DNA of 64,000 nucleotides from Haemophilus parainfluenzae (GTDB taxonomy: Bacteria; Pseudomonadota; Gammaproteobacteria; Enterobacterales; Pasteurellaceae). Numbering within the stretch: position 1 is the stretch's first letter; each line of letters begins with the position of its first letter. The stretch covers positions 1,178,001-1,242,000 of the forward strand of contig NZ_LR134481.1 in assembly GCF_900638025.1 (NCBI RefSeq). Direction: 5' to 3'. Below are positions 29,479-38,344 of the stretch, in pieces. A model generated the notes under the pieces. That model searched no databases. It was not told the DNA's origin and worked only from the letters and a program-made list of their open reading frames with translations. The position numbers and the translations under genes were made by a program.

Positions 29479-30336
29479 TTAATTCTTTTTATTCTTTTCC
29501 AAGGATTTATGTTGAATTTTTACATTCTTGCCTTTGGCTTGGAAATATTCACCAATTTGTTGAGCAATGTAAACAGAACGATGTTTACCTCCTGTACAGC
29601 CGATGGCAATAGTGAGATAGCTTCGGTTATTTTGCTCTAACATCGGTAACCACGTTTCAATGTAATTGCGTGTTTGGTAGATAAAATTATTCACTTCATC
29701 ATGCGCAAGTAAAAATTGTGCAACGGGTTCATCAAGCCCTGTCATTGGACGAAGTTCTGGATTCCAGTGCGGGTTAGGTAGAAAACGCACATCAAAGACA
29801 TAATCGGCATCAAGTGGAATGCCATATTTAAAGCCAAACGATTCAACCACGATCTTAAGTTCTTTATCTGTATTACCACGTAAAACTTCTCTTAAACGTT
29901 CAGATAACGCATGGGTAGAAAGTTGTGCGGTATCAATAATAAAATTAGCATGTTGAATTAAAGGCTCAAGTTGCTGATATTCTAAATCAATCGCTGATTC
30001 AAGCGGGAGATCTTGTGCTGAAAGTGGATGAAGACGACGTGAATCGCTGTAGCGACGAATAAGTGTACTACGATCGCTGTCCAAAAAGATGATTTTGACG
30101 GAATAAGTAGTTTGAATATCTGTCAGAATCTTGTCTAAATCAGCACTTGAATGAGGAAGATTTCGAATATCAAGACTGATTGCAACAGCTGTTTGAGTTT
30201 TGGCGAGAATATTGGTGAGTTGAGGAAGTAAATCGAGAGGGAGATTATCCACGCAATAATAGCCTATATCTTCCAAAGATCGTAATGCGACAGATTTCCC
30301 TGCGCCGGAGCGACCGCTGATAATAATAATTTCCAT
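29479..30336 (-). CDS. rapZ: RNase adapter protein RapZ
   Basis: RapZ binds small RNAs and, in E. coli, presents GlmZ to RNase E to control glucosamine-6-phosphate synthase. The 285-residue protein has Walker [12 protein letters not shown] near residue 8, the Walker B-like strand, and the conserved C-terminal domain with [10 protein letters not shown] and RNYIETWLP. Basic residues at the end (KSLEKNKKN) fit RNA binding. It lies at the end of the leftward lpt operon after ptsN, as in E. coli, but no npr gene follows. Confidence 0.94.
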   Translation of the reverse strand: MEIIIISGRSGAGKSVALRSLEDIGYYCVDNLPLDLLPQLTNILAKTQTAVAISLDIRNLPHSSADLDKILTDIQTTYSVKIIFLDSDRSTLIRRYSDSRRLHPLSAQDLPLESAIDLEYQQLEPLIQHANFIIDTAQLSTHALSERLREVLRGNTDKELKIVVESFGFKYGIPLDADYVFDVRFLPNPHWNPELRPMTGLDEPVAQFLLAHDEVNNFIYQTRNYIETWLPMLEQNNRSYLTIAIGCTGGKHRSVYIAQQIGEYFQAKGKNVKIQHKSLEKNKKN

Positions 30337-30370
30337 CTGCGTGATTCCTTATGGTGGTTAGTAGGTTAGG

Positions 30371-30889
30371 TTATACCTCTTGAGGTTCAATATTATCTAA
30401 ATTTGTGTCGTCTTCAGATTCTTCTGAATGATCGGCATATTCAAAAATTTGCCAAATTTCATCCGCACTTTGTGCAGAGCGAAGTTGTTTAATTAAGCTT
30501 TTATCGGTTAATTTTTTAGTGAGCTTAGCCAAAACAGGGATGTATTCTTGGCAGAGATTTTCTGGTACGAGCACCGCAAAAACGATATCTACCGGTTTGT
30601 TATCTGCAGAGTCATATTCAACAGGACTGTCTAACTGCATAAATATGGTTAATATTTTATCTAAAACATTTTTAGGTAATTTGGCTTTAGGCATTGCGAC
30701 GCCATTACCTAATCCAGAATTGCCTAATTTTTCTCGTTCAAATAAACATTCAAAACAAGTCTGCTCGCCATTTTCGCCATGAAGTTTCTCCACAACGAAA
30801 GCTGCAATGGATTCAAATAATCGTTTCTTGCTAGAAAAAACAACCCCCTGACGAATATCATCAGGGGAGAGGAAGGTCGTAAATTTCAT
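30371..30889 (-). CDS. ptsN: PtsN-like nitrogen PTS EIIA protein lacking the phosphorylated histidine
   Basis: The 172-residue protein is an EIIA(Ntr)-type PTS domain: the core block GNSGLGNGVAMPKAKLP aligns with the active-site loop of E. coli PtsN, where the sequence is IPHGKL. The phosphorylated His is replaced by Lys68 (codon at 30686-30688, AAA on the coding strand). Such a protein cannot accept phosphate at the usual site. It begins 2 bases after lptB ends and precedes rapZ. The acidic tail EESEDDTNLDNIEPQEV is also unusual. It may act as a constitutively 'unphosphorylated' regulator, but that is inference. Confidence 0.88.
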   Translation of the reverse strand: MKFTTFLSPDDIRQGVVFSSKKRLFESIAAFVVEKLHGENGEQTCFECLFEREKLGNSGLGNGVAMPKAKLPKNVLDKILTIFMQLDSPVEYDSADNKPVDIVFAVLVPENLCQEYIPVLAKLTKKLTDKSLIKQLRSAQSADEIWQIFEYADHSEESEDDTNLDNIEPQEV

Positions 30890-30891
30890 GG

Positions 30892-31617
30892 TTATAATTT
30901 AAATTGTTCACCTAAATAGACACGCTTAACGTGCACATCATTCATGACTTCTTCTGGTGTACCCGTGGCAATAATTTTCCCTTCGCCAACAATATAAGCA
31001 CGTTCACAGACATCAAGAGTTTCGCGTACGTTATGGTCGGTAATTAACACGCCTAAGCCACGATTACGGAGATCCGTGATGATTTTCTTAATATCCGTGA
31101 CCGAGATAGGATCCACACCAGCAAAAGGTTCATCTAGTAAAATAAATTTTGGATTTGCTGCTAAGGCGCGCGCAATTTCCACACGACGACGTTCGCCACC
31201 TGAAAGCGATTGTCCCAGGCTATCACGAATATGGCTAATATTGAACTCATCAATTAACTCATCCGCTCTCTCTCGGCGTTGCTCAGCAGTGAGATCTTTA
31301 CGAATTTCTAATACCGCCATAAGGTTTTCATACACCGTTAAACGACGGAAAATAGAGGCTTCTTGTGGTAAATAGCCAATTCCTCGACGAGCACGTTCAT
31401 GCATAGGTAATACGCTAATATCATTGCCATCAATGGTGATTTTTCCCTGATCGTGACGCACTAAACCAACGACCATGTAGAAAGTAGTGGTTTTACCTGC
31501 ACCATTTGGACCAAGTAGCCCAACAATTTCATTGGAGTTTACGGTTAAACTCACATCAGAAACCACTTTTCGACTTTTATAGCTTTTTGCGAGGAATTCA
31601 GCTTGTAATACAGACAT
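30892..31617 (-). CDS. lptB: LPS export ABC transporter ATP-binding protein LptB
   Basis: LptB powers the LptB2FGC complex, extracting lipopolysaccharide from the inner membrane. The 241-residue ATPase has Walker [10 protein letters not shown], the Q-loop [14 protein letters not shown], signature [15 protein letters not shown], Walker [13 protein letters not shown] and the H-loop ITDHN. All are intact. It lies 3 bases after lptA and 2 bases before ptsN, so it is mid-operon. In many gamma-proteobacteria rpoN and hpf stand between lptB and ptsN; both are missing here. Confidence 0.97.
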   Translation of the reverse strand: MSVLQAEFLAKSYKSRKVVSDVSLTVNSNEIVGLLGPNGAGKTTTFYMVVGLVRHDQGKITIDGNDISVLPMHERARRGIGYLPQEASIFRRLTVYENLMAVLEIRKDLTAEQRRERADELIDEFNISHIRDSLGQSLSGGERRRVEIARALAANPKFILLDEPFAGVDPISVTDIKKIITDLRNRGLGVLITDHNVRETLDVCERAYIVGEGKIIATGTPEEVMNDVHVKRVYLGEQFKL

Positions 31618-31620
31618 CGG

Positions 31621-32139
31621 TTATTTTTTACCTTTTTGTTGTAATTGAGTTGGAATTAAGATGGTTTGTACTCGCGATTTTCCATTACCATTGGCTTTTA
31701 ATTGTTGTTTTTTTACATCATAGGTGATACGTTCACCATTGATTTTACTATCTAATTGTTTTAATTCGGCCTTATCGGTTAATGTTAAGAATTCAGTACC
31801 TAAATCATAGTGAACTTTATTTGCTTTACCATCAACGGGTTTACCGTCATCAAGTTGTTGATGGAAGCTAACCGGGGTGCCAAATGCTTCAACAGTTTCT
31901 TTTTTACCTGAATTTTCTGGTGGACGAGTAATGACCACTTTATTGGCTTTAATCAAAATGGAACCTTGTGTAATCACAACGTTATCGGTAAAGGTTACCA
32001 CGCTGTTTTCCATATCTAAAGATTGATTATCTGAGACAATATTAATTGGTTTATTGGTATCGTCTTTTAATGCAAAAGCAGATAAAGACGTCATCATTAA
32101 TGCGGTTAAAAGCAGAATTTTATTGTTTGTTGATTTCAT
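31621..32139 (-). CDS. lptA: LPS transport periplasmic protein LptA
   Basis: LptA forms the periplasmic bridge that carries lipopolysaccharide from LptC to LptD. The 172-residue protein has a signal peptide cleaved after about residue 23 (SAFA) and an OstA-type beta-jellyroll with repeated short strands (DNVVITQGSILIKANKV). The basic C-terminus KGKK follows. Its start codon lies inside the last codons of lptC, a 20-base overlap, implying coupled translation. Confidence 0.94.
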   Translation of the reverse strand: MKSTNNKILLLTALMMTSLSAFALKDDTNKPINIVSDNQSLDMENSVVTFTDNVVITQGSILIKANKVVITRPPENSGKKETVEAFGTPVSFHQQLDDGKPVDGKANKVHYDLGTEFLTLTDKAELKQLDSKINGERITYDVKKQQLKANGNGKSRVQTILIPTQLQQKGKK

Positions 32140-32728
32140 AATATGTTTTTACCTGTTCCTTTAGAGTTGCTACTTGCTGACGTAAATTTCCGACGAGCTT
32201 TAAACCACTTGAGTTAAAGTTTAATCCATTAATTTTTACTCGCTTATCAGAAGTAATGTCTTGTGTTTTTAAATTAATCACTGCTGCTTCTGTTTCAACA
32301 CGTTGTAGGCGAGATAAAGGGTTAAGGCTCTCAGCAACTACACCACCTTCAAGATAGAGCATTTGATCTTTTGTTAATTTTGCCTTTTTGGCACTGAGCT
32401 TCCAATTTTGTTTTTCTAATTGAATTTTATCGGTTTTATCTTCTTTGTCTTTATTGTCCAAAGAAACATCAAAAAGATAGACTAACGGCGAAATAAAATC
32501 CGTATGACCGTCTTGTGTGTAATATTCCACTTTGTCGGAAATCGCAAGATATTGCTTTTTGCCTTCTGGCGAGAATACAGTCGTTTCCATTTTATTACCA
32601 ACGTATTCTGGGCTATCAGGCTTTTTAATGAGGCTTTGTAAATCGCTATGATCTTGGTTAAGCGAATAATACCAGCCTAATAAAGCCAGGGCGATGACAC
32701 CTAAAATAATATTCCAACGAATATTCAT
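32120..32728 (-). CDS. lptC: LPS export protein LptC
   Basis: LptC is a bitopic inner-membrane protein that receives lipopolysaccharide from LptFG and hands it to LptA. The 202-residue protein has one N-terminal transmembrane helix (about 5-23) and a periplasmic OstA-like domain. The start at 32728 gives the usual short cytoplasmic tip MNIRWN; a longer frame would add 19 residues with no ribosome-binding site. It heads the lptC-lptA-lptB-ptsN-rapZ run. Confidence 0.93.
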   Translation of the reverse strand: MNIRWNIILGVIALALLGWYYSLNQDHSDLQSLIKKPDSPEYVGNKMETTVFSPEGKKQYLAISDKVEYYTQDGHTDFISPLVYLFDVSLDNKDKEDKTDKIQLEKQNWKLSAKKAKLTKDQMLYLEGGVVAESLNPLSRLQRVETEAAVINLKTQDITSDKRVKINGLNFNSSGLKLVGNLRQQVATLKEQVKTYYEINKQ

Positions 32729-32809
32729 AAATAACGTTTTTTCCTTCTTAAAAGGGTAGCTAATCATAGCACTTTTTTGACACAAAGTGCGGTCAAAAAT
32801 AGCCGTATT

Positions 32810-33346
32810 TTAGTTTTCTAAAATGAGTGTTTTTAAGATCTGATAAATCTCGCGATAAGCTTTTGACGGCTTATTTTGTTCCTTCTCTTTCTGTGCTGCA
32901 CGAATCAAATTACGTAATTGTTGGCGATCTGCAGAAGGATGCTCATTTAACAAATCAGTCAGTGCTGCATCACCTTTCGCAACTAATTCATCACGTAAGA
33001 TTTCCAACTTATGCAGCATCGCTTGTTGTTGATTATGTTTGTTTTCAATTTTTTCTAACGCTTCACGAATAGGCTCAGCATCAATTGAGCGTAAGAGCTT
33101 ACCGATATATTGTAATTGGCGACGACGCGCCTCTTTTTGCAGGCGTTGCGCTAATTCAATAGCATCTTTCAAGCTATCGTCTAGTGGAACCTTAGTCAGA
33201 TTTGCTTTGGTTAAGTTCACCAATTTCTCGCCGAGTTGTTTTAAATCCTCAGCGTCGCGTTTGATTTCACTTTTACTTACCCAAATAATCTCTTCTTGAT
33301 CTGCATCTTCCCAATCAAAGGCTTCTTTTTTCTTACGTTTTGCCAT
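32810..33346 (-). CDS. darP: Ribosome biogenesis factor DarP (YjgA, DUF615)
   Basis: DarP associates with late 50S precursors and helps assemble the peptidyl-transferase centre. The 178-residue protein is almost wholly helical and highly charged, starting [14 protein letters not shown] and containing the conserved [22 protein letters not shown] and [13 protein letters not shown] blocks that define the family. It is divergent from pmbA, the same neighbour pair seen in E. coli. The 80-base gap to lptC holds an uptake word and probably the lpt promoter. Confidence 0.93.
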   Translation of the reverse strand: MAKRKKKEAFDWEDADQEEIIWVSKSEIKRDAEDLKQLGEKLVNLTKANLTKVPLDDSLKDAIELAQRLQKEARRRQLQYIGKLLRSIDAEPIREALEKIENKHNQQQAMLHKLEILRDELVAKGDAALTDLLNEHPSADRQQLRNLIRAAQKEKEQNKPSKAYREIYQILKTLILEN

Positions 33347-33434
33347 TCTATTACCTTATGAAAAATTTGGTGCATTTTAGCATAAACTTTCAAAATAAGA
33401 TAAAATGGCGCAAATTTTTAATAGGATTATCATC

Positions 33435-34712
33435 ATGAAAACAGCAGAAAATTTAACCGCACTTTTAAAATCTCAAGAGCAAACATTGCGTGATGCAGTC
33501 AGTTTTGCGATTGAAACTGCACAGAAAGCGGGAGCCACCGCTGAAGTTGGTGTGACAAAAGTGAGTGGTTTATCAGTTTCAACTCGTCTGCAAGAGATTG
33601 AAAATGTTGAATTTACTAATGATGGGGCATTAGGTATTTCTGTTTATTTAGGTCAACAAAAAGGCAATGCATCCACCTCAGATTTAAGCGAAGAAGCCAT
33701 TAAAAATACTGTTGAAGCAGCGCTTGCTATTGCAAAATATACCTCGCCGGATGATTGCACAGGGCTAGCGGATAAAGAACTAATGGCTTTTGAAGTGCCT
33801 GATTTAGCGCTTTATCATGAGGCAAGTATCGATGTCGAACAGGCTACAAAATTAGCTTTAGAAGCTGAAAAATCAGCGTTGGAATACGATGATAAAATTG
33901 TGAATAGTAACGGCGCAAGTTTTAATTCGTATACCGGTGTTCGTGTTTATGGTAATACACATGGCATGCTACAAAGTTACTTATCTAGTCGTTATTCTTT
34001 ATCTTGTTCGGTGATTGGTGGCGAGCTAGATCAACTTGAAAATGACTACGAATATACGGTTTCACGTGAGTTTGATGCTCTTTCTTCAGCGGATTGGGTA
34101 GGACAGAATTGTGCAAAAAAAGTGATTGCGCGTTTAAATCCACAAAAATTAACGACACGTGAAGTACCCGTGATTTTCTTAAATGATGTGGCAACAGGAT
34201 TAATCTCTCATTTAACGGGAGCGATTAGTGGCGGCAGCTTATATCGTCAATCCAGTTTCTTGCTCGATCATCTTGGAAAACAAGTGTTGCCAGATTGGTT
34301 CCAAATTAGTGAGCGTCCGCATTTGTTAAAACGTTTAGCCTCCACACCTTTTGACAGCGAAGGAGTTCGTACACAGGATCTTGAAATTATTCAAGATGGC
34401 GTATTGCAAACCTATTTGCTCACCAGTTACAGCGGTAGAAAAATGGGCATGCAAAGTACCGGTCATGCTGGCGGTATCCATAACTGGCTCGTGAAACCAA
34501 ATTTAACGGGCGGATTGACCGCACTTTTACGTCAAATGGGCACCGGTTTATTGGTGACAGATGTCATGGGGCAAGGCGTAAATATTGTGACGGGAGATTA
34601 TTCCCGTGGCGCAGCAGGCTTCTGGGTGGAGAATGGCGAGATTCAATATCCAGTTGCTGAAATTACGATTGCTGGCCAATTGCAGGATATGTTAAAAATA
34701 TTGTGGCAGTAG
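33435..34712 (+). CDS. pmbA: Metalloprotease PmbA/TldE (C-terminus frameshifted)
   Basis: PmbA is the TldE subunit of the TldD/TldE protease that acts on microcin precursors and other unfolded peptides. The frame of 425 residues from 33435 (AGGATT ribosome-binding site) is well conserved until EITIAGQLQDML, then ends early at KILWQ. The missing tail is present in the next frame (34699-34789). One A too few in the run AAAAA at 34694-34698 explains it: with six A residues the protein would read through as KNIVAVADDIEHRSN and end at 34789. An earlier in-frame ATG at 33405 is less likely. Either a real frameshift or a sequencing error. Confidence 0.9.
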   Translation: MKTAENLTALLKSQEQTLRDAVSFAIETAQKAGATAEVGVTKVSGLSVSTRLQEIENVEFTNDGALGISVYLGQQKGNASTSDLSEEAIKNTVEAALAIAKYTSPDDCTGLADKELMAFEVPDLALYHEASIDVEQATKLALEAEKSALEYDDKIVNSNGASFNSYTGVRVYGNTHGMLQSYLSSRYSLSCSVIGGELDQLENDYEYTVSREFDALSSADWVGQNCAKKVIARLNPQKLTTREVPVIFLNDVATGLISHLTGAISGGSLYRQSSFLLDHLGKQVLPDWFQISERPHLLKRLASTPFDSEGVRTQDLEIIQDGVLQTYLLTSYSGRKMGMQSTGHAGGIHNWLVKPNLTGGLTALLRQMGTGLLVTDVMGQGVNIVTGDYSRGAAGFWVENGEIQYPVAEITIAGQLQDMLKILWQ

Positions 34713-34789
34713 CAGATGATATTGAACATCGATCTAATATCCAAACAGGTTCAATCTTGTTAGATAAGATGAAAATTTCAGGAAATTAA
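34699..34789 (+). pseudogene. pmbA: Out-of-frame C-terminal tail of pmbA
   Basis: Read one frame over from the annotated gene, this stretch gives NIVAVADDIEHRSNIQTGSI followed by LLDKMKISGN and a TAA at 34787-34789. This is the conserved PmbA C-terminus (compare the NIQTGSVLL-type tail of other TldE proteins). It has no start of its own. It therefore belongs to the upstream gene. Confidence 0.85.
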
Positions 34790-34802
34790 TGAACTCCTTA
34801 AA

Positions 34803-34847
34803 AATGATAATAATTCTTATTGACATGTAATTTCTTTCTGCTATTAT
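34803..34847 (+). promoter_or_regulatory. Strong promoter with overlapping Fur-like box
   Basis: TTGACA (34820-34825), 16 bases, then TATTAT (34842-34847) form a near-consensus sigma-70 promoter. The 19-base window 34803-34821 matches the Fur consensus GATAATGATAATCATTATC at 13 positions and overlaps the first two bases of the -35 box. No protein start lies between this promoter and the terminator at 34919-34952. Confidence 0.65.
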
Positions 34848-34852
34848 ACGCA

Positions 34853-34952
34853 CATCTGTTTAGCAGCGATTGCAGATTGCTCCAACAGGTAGAGTAGAAA
34901 GTAAATTCGTTAGGGTTAAAAAGGCTGAAGGTTTAAACTTCAGCCTTTTTTA
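34853..34952 (+). ncRNA. Candidate Fur-regulated small RNA of about 100 bases
   Basis: A strong promoter with a Fur-like box is followed about 75 bases later by a clear Rho-independent terminator (AAGGCTGAAG / CTTCAGCCTT, then six T). The stretch between contains no start codon with a ribosome-binding site and no sensible reading frame. The layout matches RyhB-type iron-responsive small RNAs, and H. influenzae is reported to have a Fur-controlled small RNA called HrrF. I cannot tell by eye whether this is its orthologue. An alternative is a leader attenuator of hpt, 40 bases downstream. Confidence 0.6.
34919..34952 (+). terminator. Terminator of the candidate small RNA
   Basis: AAGGCTGAAG at 34921-34930 pairs with CTTCAGCCTT at 34938-34947 around a seven-base loop, ending in six T residues. 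Confidence 0.85.
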
Positions 34953-34992
34953 TTGTAGAATACGCAAACGATTAGATTAAAAAGGAAAGACC

Positions 34993-35532
34993 ATGAAAAA
35001 ACACCACGTTGATATTATGATTTCAGAAGCGGATGTCCGTAGTCGCATAGCTGAACTTGGCGAGGAAATTACGCATTTTTATCAACAAAAAGCCATTGAT
35101 AAACTGATTATTGTTGGGCTTTTACGTGGTTCATTTATGTTTATGGCCGATCTGGTGCGTGAATTAAAATTACCGGTAGAAGTAGAGTTTATGACGACTT
35201 CAAGTTATGGTAGCGGGATGACGAGTAATCACGATGTGAAAATTACGAAAGATCTTGAAGGTGATATTCGTAATGAACACGTGCTAATTGTTGAGGATAT
35301 TATTGATACAGGTTATACCCTCGAAAAAGTACGTGGCATTTTAAATTTACGCGATCCTGCAAGCTTGGCGATTTGTACCTTATTAGATAAACCTTCTCGC
35401 CGAGAAGTGGAAGTACCGGTTGAATGGATTGGTTTTTCTATTCCGGATGAATTTGTTGTCGGATATGGTATTGATTACGCGCAACGTTATCGTAATCTAG
35501 GCTATATTGGCAAAGTGGTTATAGACGAATAA
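34993..35532 (+). CDS. hpt: Hypoxanthine phosphoribosyltransferase
   Basis: Hpt salvages hypoxanthine (and guanine) to nucleotides using PRPP. The 179-residue protein carries the PRPP-binding motif [14 protein letters not shown] near residue 97, the flexible-loop region [11 protein letters not shown] and the C-terminal [11 protein letters not shown], all standard for the family. AAGGA precedes the start. No PurR box is visible nearby, in contrast to the NCS2 permease at 10.5-11.8 kb. The gene stands alone between the small-RNA terminator and a palindrome shared with der. Confidence 0.95.
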   Translation: MKKHHVDIMISEADVRSRIAELGEEITHFYQQKAIDKLIIVGLLRGSFMFMADLVRELKLPVEVEFMTTSSYGSGMTSNHDVKITKDLEGDIRNEHVLIVEDIIDTGYTLEKVRGILNLRDPASLAICTLLDKPSRREVEVPVEWIGFSIPDEFVVGYGIDYAQRYRNLGYIGKVVIDE

Positions 35533-35564
35533 TTTATTTTTCAATAAAAAGAGCAGTCAAAATG

Positions 35565-35606
35565 ATCTGCACCCCAAAAGTTGGATACCTATTTTGAGGT
35601 GCAGAT
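35565..35606. repeat. Long palindrome between hpt and der, IS-end-like
   Basis: A 16-base stem with 14 pairs (arms 35565-35580 and 35591-35606) surrounds a ten-base loop. The left arm, CTGCACCCCAAAAGTTGGA, resembles the terminal repeats of some IS3-family elements. It probably works as the shared terminator of the convergent hpt and der genes. It may be a solo or miniature IS end. Confidence 0.5.
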
Positions 35607-35623
35607 TACTTTGTTTGTTAAGA

Positions 35624-37144
35624 TTAGCGTTTCGCTTTTTTGATAAACTTCATTAAACGTTTACGTTTACGTAATTGGTTTGGTGTGAGTTTATTTTTTC
35701 TACCCGCGAATGGGTTTGAACCTTCTTGGAATAGCAAGCGGATTGGCGAACCAATAATTTTCAAACTCTTACGATAATAATTAGATAAATAACGTTTGTA
35801 TGAATCCGGTAATTTATCCATTTGGTTACCATGCACCACGATAATTGGTGGATTATAGCCACCTGGGTGAGCGTATTTTAATTTAATACGACGGCCGCCA
35901 ATCATTGGTGGTTGATGCTCATCCGTTGCCATTTGTAAAATACGGGTGAGAAGGGACGTCGTCATTTTTTGCGTCGCACAAGCATAAGCTTCTTTAATCG
36001 AATCAAAAAGATTACCCACGCCACTGCCGTGTAAAGCAGAAATAAAATGCACACGGGCAAAGTCGATGAAATCAAGACGGCGATCTAATTCAGATTTGAC
36101 GCGATCTTTCACATCTTGATCTAAGCCGTCCCATTTATTCACGACGATCACGAGTGAGCGTCCTGCATTTAAGATAAAGCCAAGTAGAGAGAGATCTTGG
36201 TCTGAAATATTTTCACGCGCATCAATTGTGAGTAATACCACGTTTGCATCTTGAATCGCTTGTAACGTTTTAATAACAGAGAATTTCTCAACGGCTAAAT
36301 GCACTTTACCACGTTTACGCACACCCGCTGTATCAATTAAGGTGTATTGTTGCCCATCGCGTTCCATTGGAATGTAGATACTGTCGCGTGTTGTGCCTGG
36401 CATATCGTAAACCACCACGCGATCTTCACCTAAAATACGATTGGTTAATGTCGATTTACCAACGTTTGGACGGCCTACAATCGCAATTTTGATATTTTTA
36501 TCTTGTTCTTCTTCAAGCTCTTCGTCTAATGCGTCATCAATTAATGACGTATCTTCCTCTGAATCGAAGTCAAATTCGTGATCCCATTCATCTTTTTCTT
36601 CTTCATCAGAAGTGCGGTCATTTTCTGCTTCGTTTTCTTGTAATTTTTCCGCTAAAGGTGCAAGTACTTGCTCCATTAATTGAGTCACGCCACGGCCTTG
36701 TGATGCGGCGATTTGTTCAATTTCACCTAAGCCTAATTGATAAAATTCTGCACAGTGTGAGTCTGCATCAATACCGTCAGTTTTATTTGCTACAACCACG
36801 GTTGTTTTATTAGTGCGTTGGCGTAAGTAATTGGCAATGCCAATGTCTGCAGCCGTTAAACCTGCACGCGCATCCACTAAGAAAAGCACTACATCGGCTT
36901 CTTCAATCGCTAATAAGGATTGTTCCGCCATTTTTTCTTCAACACCTTCTTCTGTGCCATCAATACCGCCGGTATCGATCACAATGAAATCATAGCCTGA
37001 AATACTAGCATGGCCGTATTTACGATCTCGAGTTAAACCAGGGAAGTTTGCGACAAGCGCATCACGAGTACGAGTTAAACGGTTGAATAGGGTAGATTTG
37101 CCTACGTTTGGGCGACCCACTAAGGCAACGACAGGAGTTGTCAT
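35624..37144 (-). CDS. der: Ribosome biogenesis GTPase Der
   Basis: Der (EngA) is an essential tandem GTPase for 50S assembly. The 506-residue protein has two complete G domains: GRPNVGKST at residue 10 with DTGGID, and again GRPNVGKST near 222 with DTAGVRKRG. Each has an NKxD motif (NKTDG, NKWDG). A C-terminal KH-like domain ends in a basic tail. The acidic linker between the G domains (many Asp and Glu around 170-210) is longer than in E. coli, as usual for Pasteurellaceae. Confidence 0.96.
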   Translation of the reverse strand: MTTPVVALVGRPNVGKSTLFNRLTRTRDALVANFPGLTRDRKYGHASISGYDFIVIDTGGIDGTEEGVEEKMAEQSLLAIEEADVVLFLVDARAGLTAADIGIANYLRQRTNKTTVVVANKTDGIDADSHCAEFYQLGLGEIEQIAASQGRGVTQLMEQVLAPLAEKLQENEAENDRTSDEEEKDEWDHEFDFDSEEDTSLIDDALDEELEEEQDKNIKIAIVGRPNVGKSTLTNRILGEDRVVVYDMPGTTRDSIYIPMERDGQQYTLIDTAGVRKRGKVHLAVEKFSVIKTLQAIQDANVVLLTIDARENISDQDLSLLGFILNAGRSLVIVVNKWDGLDQDVKDRVKSELDRRLDFIDFARVHFISALHGSGVGNLFDSIKEAYACATQKMTTSLLTRILQMATDEHQPPMIGGRRIKLKYAHPGGYNPPIIVVHGNQMDKLPDSYKRYLSNYYRKSLKIIGSPIRLLFQEGSNPFAGRKNKLTPNQLRKRKRLMKFIKKAKR

Positions 37145-37213
37145 AAAAATATCTCTTTAAAGTGTAAATTTGGTTAATTATAGCGAATGTTGGCTGGCAG
37201 GTAAAATTCGGGC

Positions 37214-37238
37214 ATAAAAAAAGCACCTTCTGGTGCTT
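37214..37238 (-). terminator. Terminator of the tRNA-Asp pair
   Basis: AAGCACC pairs with GGTGCTT and is followed on the minus strand by seven T residues, 18 bases past the second tRNA-Asp. Confidence 0.85.
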
Positions 37239-37255
37239 CATTATCTCGGCTTAAT

Positions 37256-37332
37256 TGGCGGAATGGACGGGACTCGAACCCGCGACCCCCTGCGTGACAG
37301 GCAGGTATTCTAACCAGCTGAACTACCACTCC
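37256..37332 (-). tRNA. tRNA-Asp (GTC), downstream copy
   Basis: The 77-base gene folds as a standard cloverleaf: acceptor GGAGTGG with CCATTCC, anticodon loop CTGTCAC (anticodon GTC), T-arm GGTTCGAGTCC, and encoded CCA. It is identical over its whole length to the copy at 37360-37436. Confidence 0.97.
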
Positions 37333-37359
37333 GTGAGTATATTAAGACAAGTTTTAAAT

Positions 37360-37436
37360 TGGCGGAATGGACGGGACTCGAACCCGCGACCCCCTGCGTG
37401 ACAGGCAGGTATTCTAACCAGCTGAACTACCACTCC
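37360..37436 (-). tRNA. tRNA-Asp (GTC), upstream copy
   Basis: Identical 77-base repeat of the neighbouring tRNA-Asp, 27 bases away and on the same strand, presumably processed from one transcript that ends at the hairpin 37214-37238. Confidence 0.97.
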
Positions 37437-37523
37437 GTTAAGTGGTCGCTATAATAATCATGAACAGAAGAACCGTCAATCTTTTTTTTCTTTTTTATGC
37501 TTATCTGATTAATAGATAAACGA

Positions 37524-38285
37524 TTAGTGCTGCTTTTCTTCGCTATTACGCAGTGACCAAAAACATTTACCATCACTTTTTTTATTAATCATTTTGATTA
37601 ATTCTAAGTGTGCTTGTAATTCATCATTATTTGGGTGAAGCACTTTTAAAGTATTCGAGAAATTGACGGCATGTTGAATATTTTGTGTTGTTGATATGGT
37701 TTGAATAATCGGTGTTTCAACAACTTCTTCATCAAATAAACTGGTTTGTCCACCCGTCATCGACAAATAAACGTCGGCCAAAATTTCCGCATCCAGTAAA
37801 GCACCGTGTAGTGTTCGTTTGCTGTTATCAATGCCTAAACGATCACACAACGCATCTAAGCTATTACGTTTTCCCGGGTACATTTGGCGTGCCATTTGCA
37901 GCGTATCGGTGACGAGGCAAATGTCGGTCGTTTTGATATCTAACCCGAGTTTACGGAATTCATAATCCATAAAGCCCACATCGAAGGGCGCATTATGAAT
38001 CAGCAGTTCGGCACCACGAATGTATTCAATAAACTCTTGTGCTACCGTTTTGAAATCCGGTTTATCCGCCAGCATTTCATCCGTAATACCGTGAACTTTA
38101 ATGGCATCGGGATCAACCAAACGATCCGGCTTAATATAAATGTGAAAATTATTGCCCGTGTATTTACGGTTGATCATTTCCACTGCACCAATTTCAATAA
38201 TGCAATGTCCTTCGTAATGTGCACCAATTTGGTTCATACCAGTGGTTTCAGTATCCAGTACAATTTGGCGATCCGGATTTATCAT
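37524..38285 (-). CDS. dnaQ: DNA polymerase III epsilon subunit (proofreading exonuclease)
   Basis: DnaQ gives the replicase its 3'-5' proofreading. The 253-residue protein has ExoI DTETTGM at residue 11, Exo[15 protein letters not shown] near 98, and Exo[17 protein letters not shown] near 162, the DEDDh nuclease set. The C-terminal part, which binds the polymerase subunit, follows a glutamine/threonine-rich linker. It is divergent from rnhA with 59 bases between the starts, the arrangement known from E. coli. Confidence 0.96.
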   Translation of the reverse strand: MINPDRQIVLDTETTGMNQIGAHYEGHCIIEIGAVEMINRKYTGNNFHIYIKPDRLVDPDAIKVHGITDEMLADKPDFKTVAQEFIEYIRGAELLIHNAPFDVGFMDYEFRKLGLDIKTTDICLVTDTLQMARQMYPGKRNSLDALCDRLGIDNSKRTLHGALLDAEILADVYLSMTGGQTSLFDEEVVETPIIQTISTTQNIQHAVNFSNTLKVLHPNNDELQAHLELIKMINKKSDGKCFWSLRNSEEKQH

Positions 38286-38344
38286 TGTTCTACCTATTTG
38301 TTTCCTTTAAAATACCGTCTATTTTACACAAGCTCGAATTAGTT

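Noticed and set aside
34713-34992. A protein-coding gene between pmbA and hpt
   Set aside because: Apart from the displaced pmbA tail (to 34789) no frame has a plausible start; the promoter-terminator unit fits a small RNA better.
37256-37436. Attachment site formed by the tandem tRNA-Asp copies
   Set aside because: Both copies are complete and only 27 bases apart, so this is a plain gene duplication with no inserted element.
38219-38344. N-terminal extension of rnhA
   Set aside because: It overlaps dnaQ on the other strand and the RNase HI fold starts at 38345.
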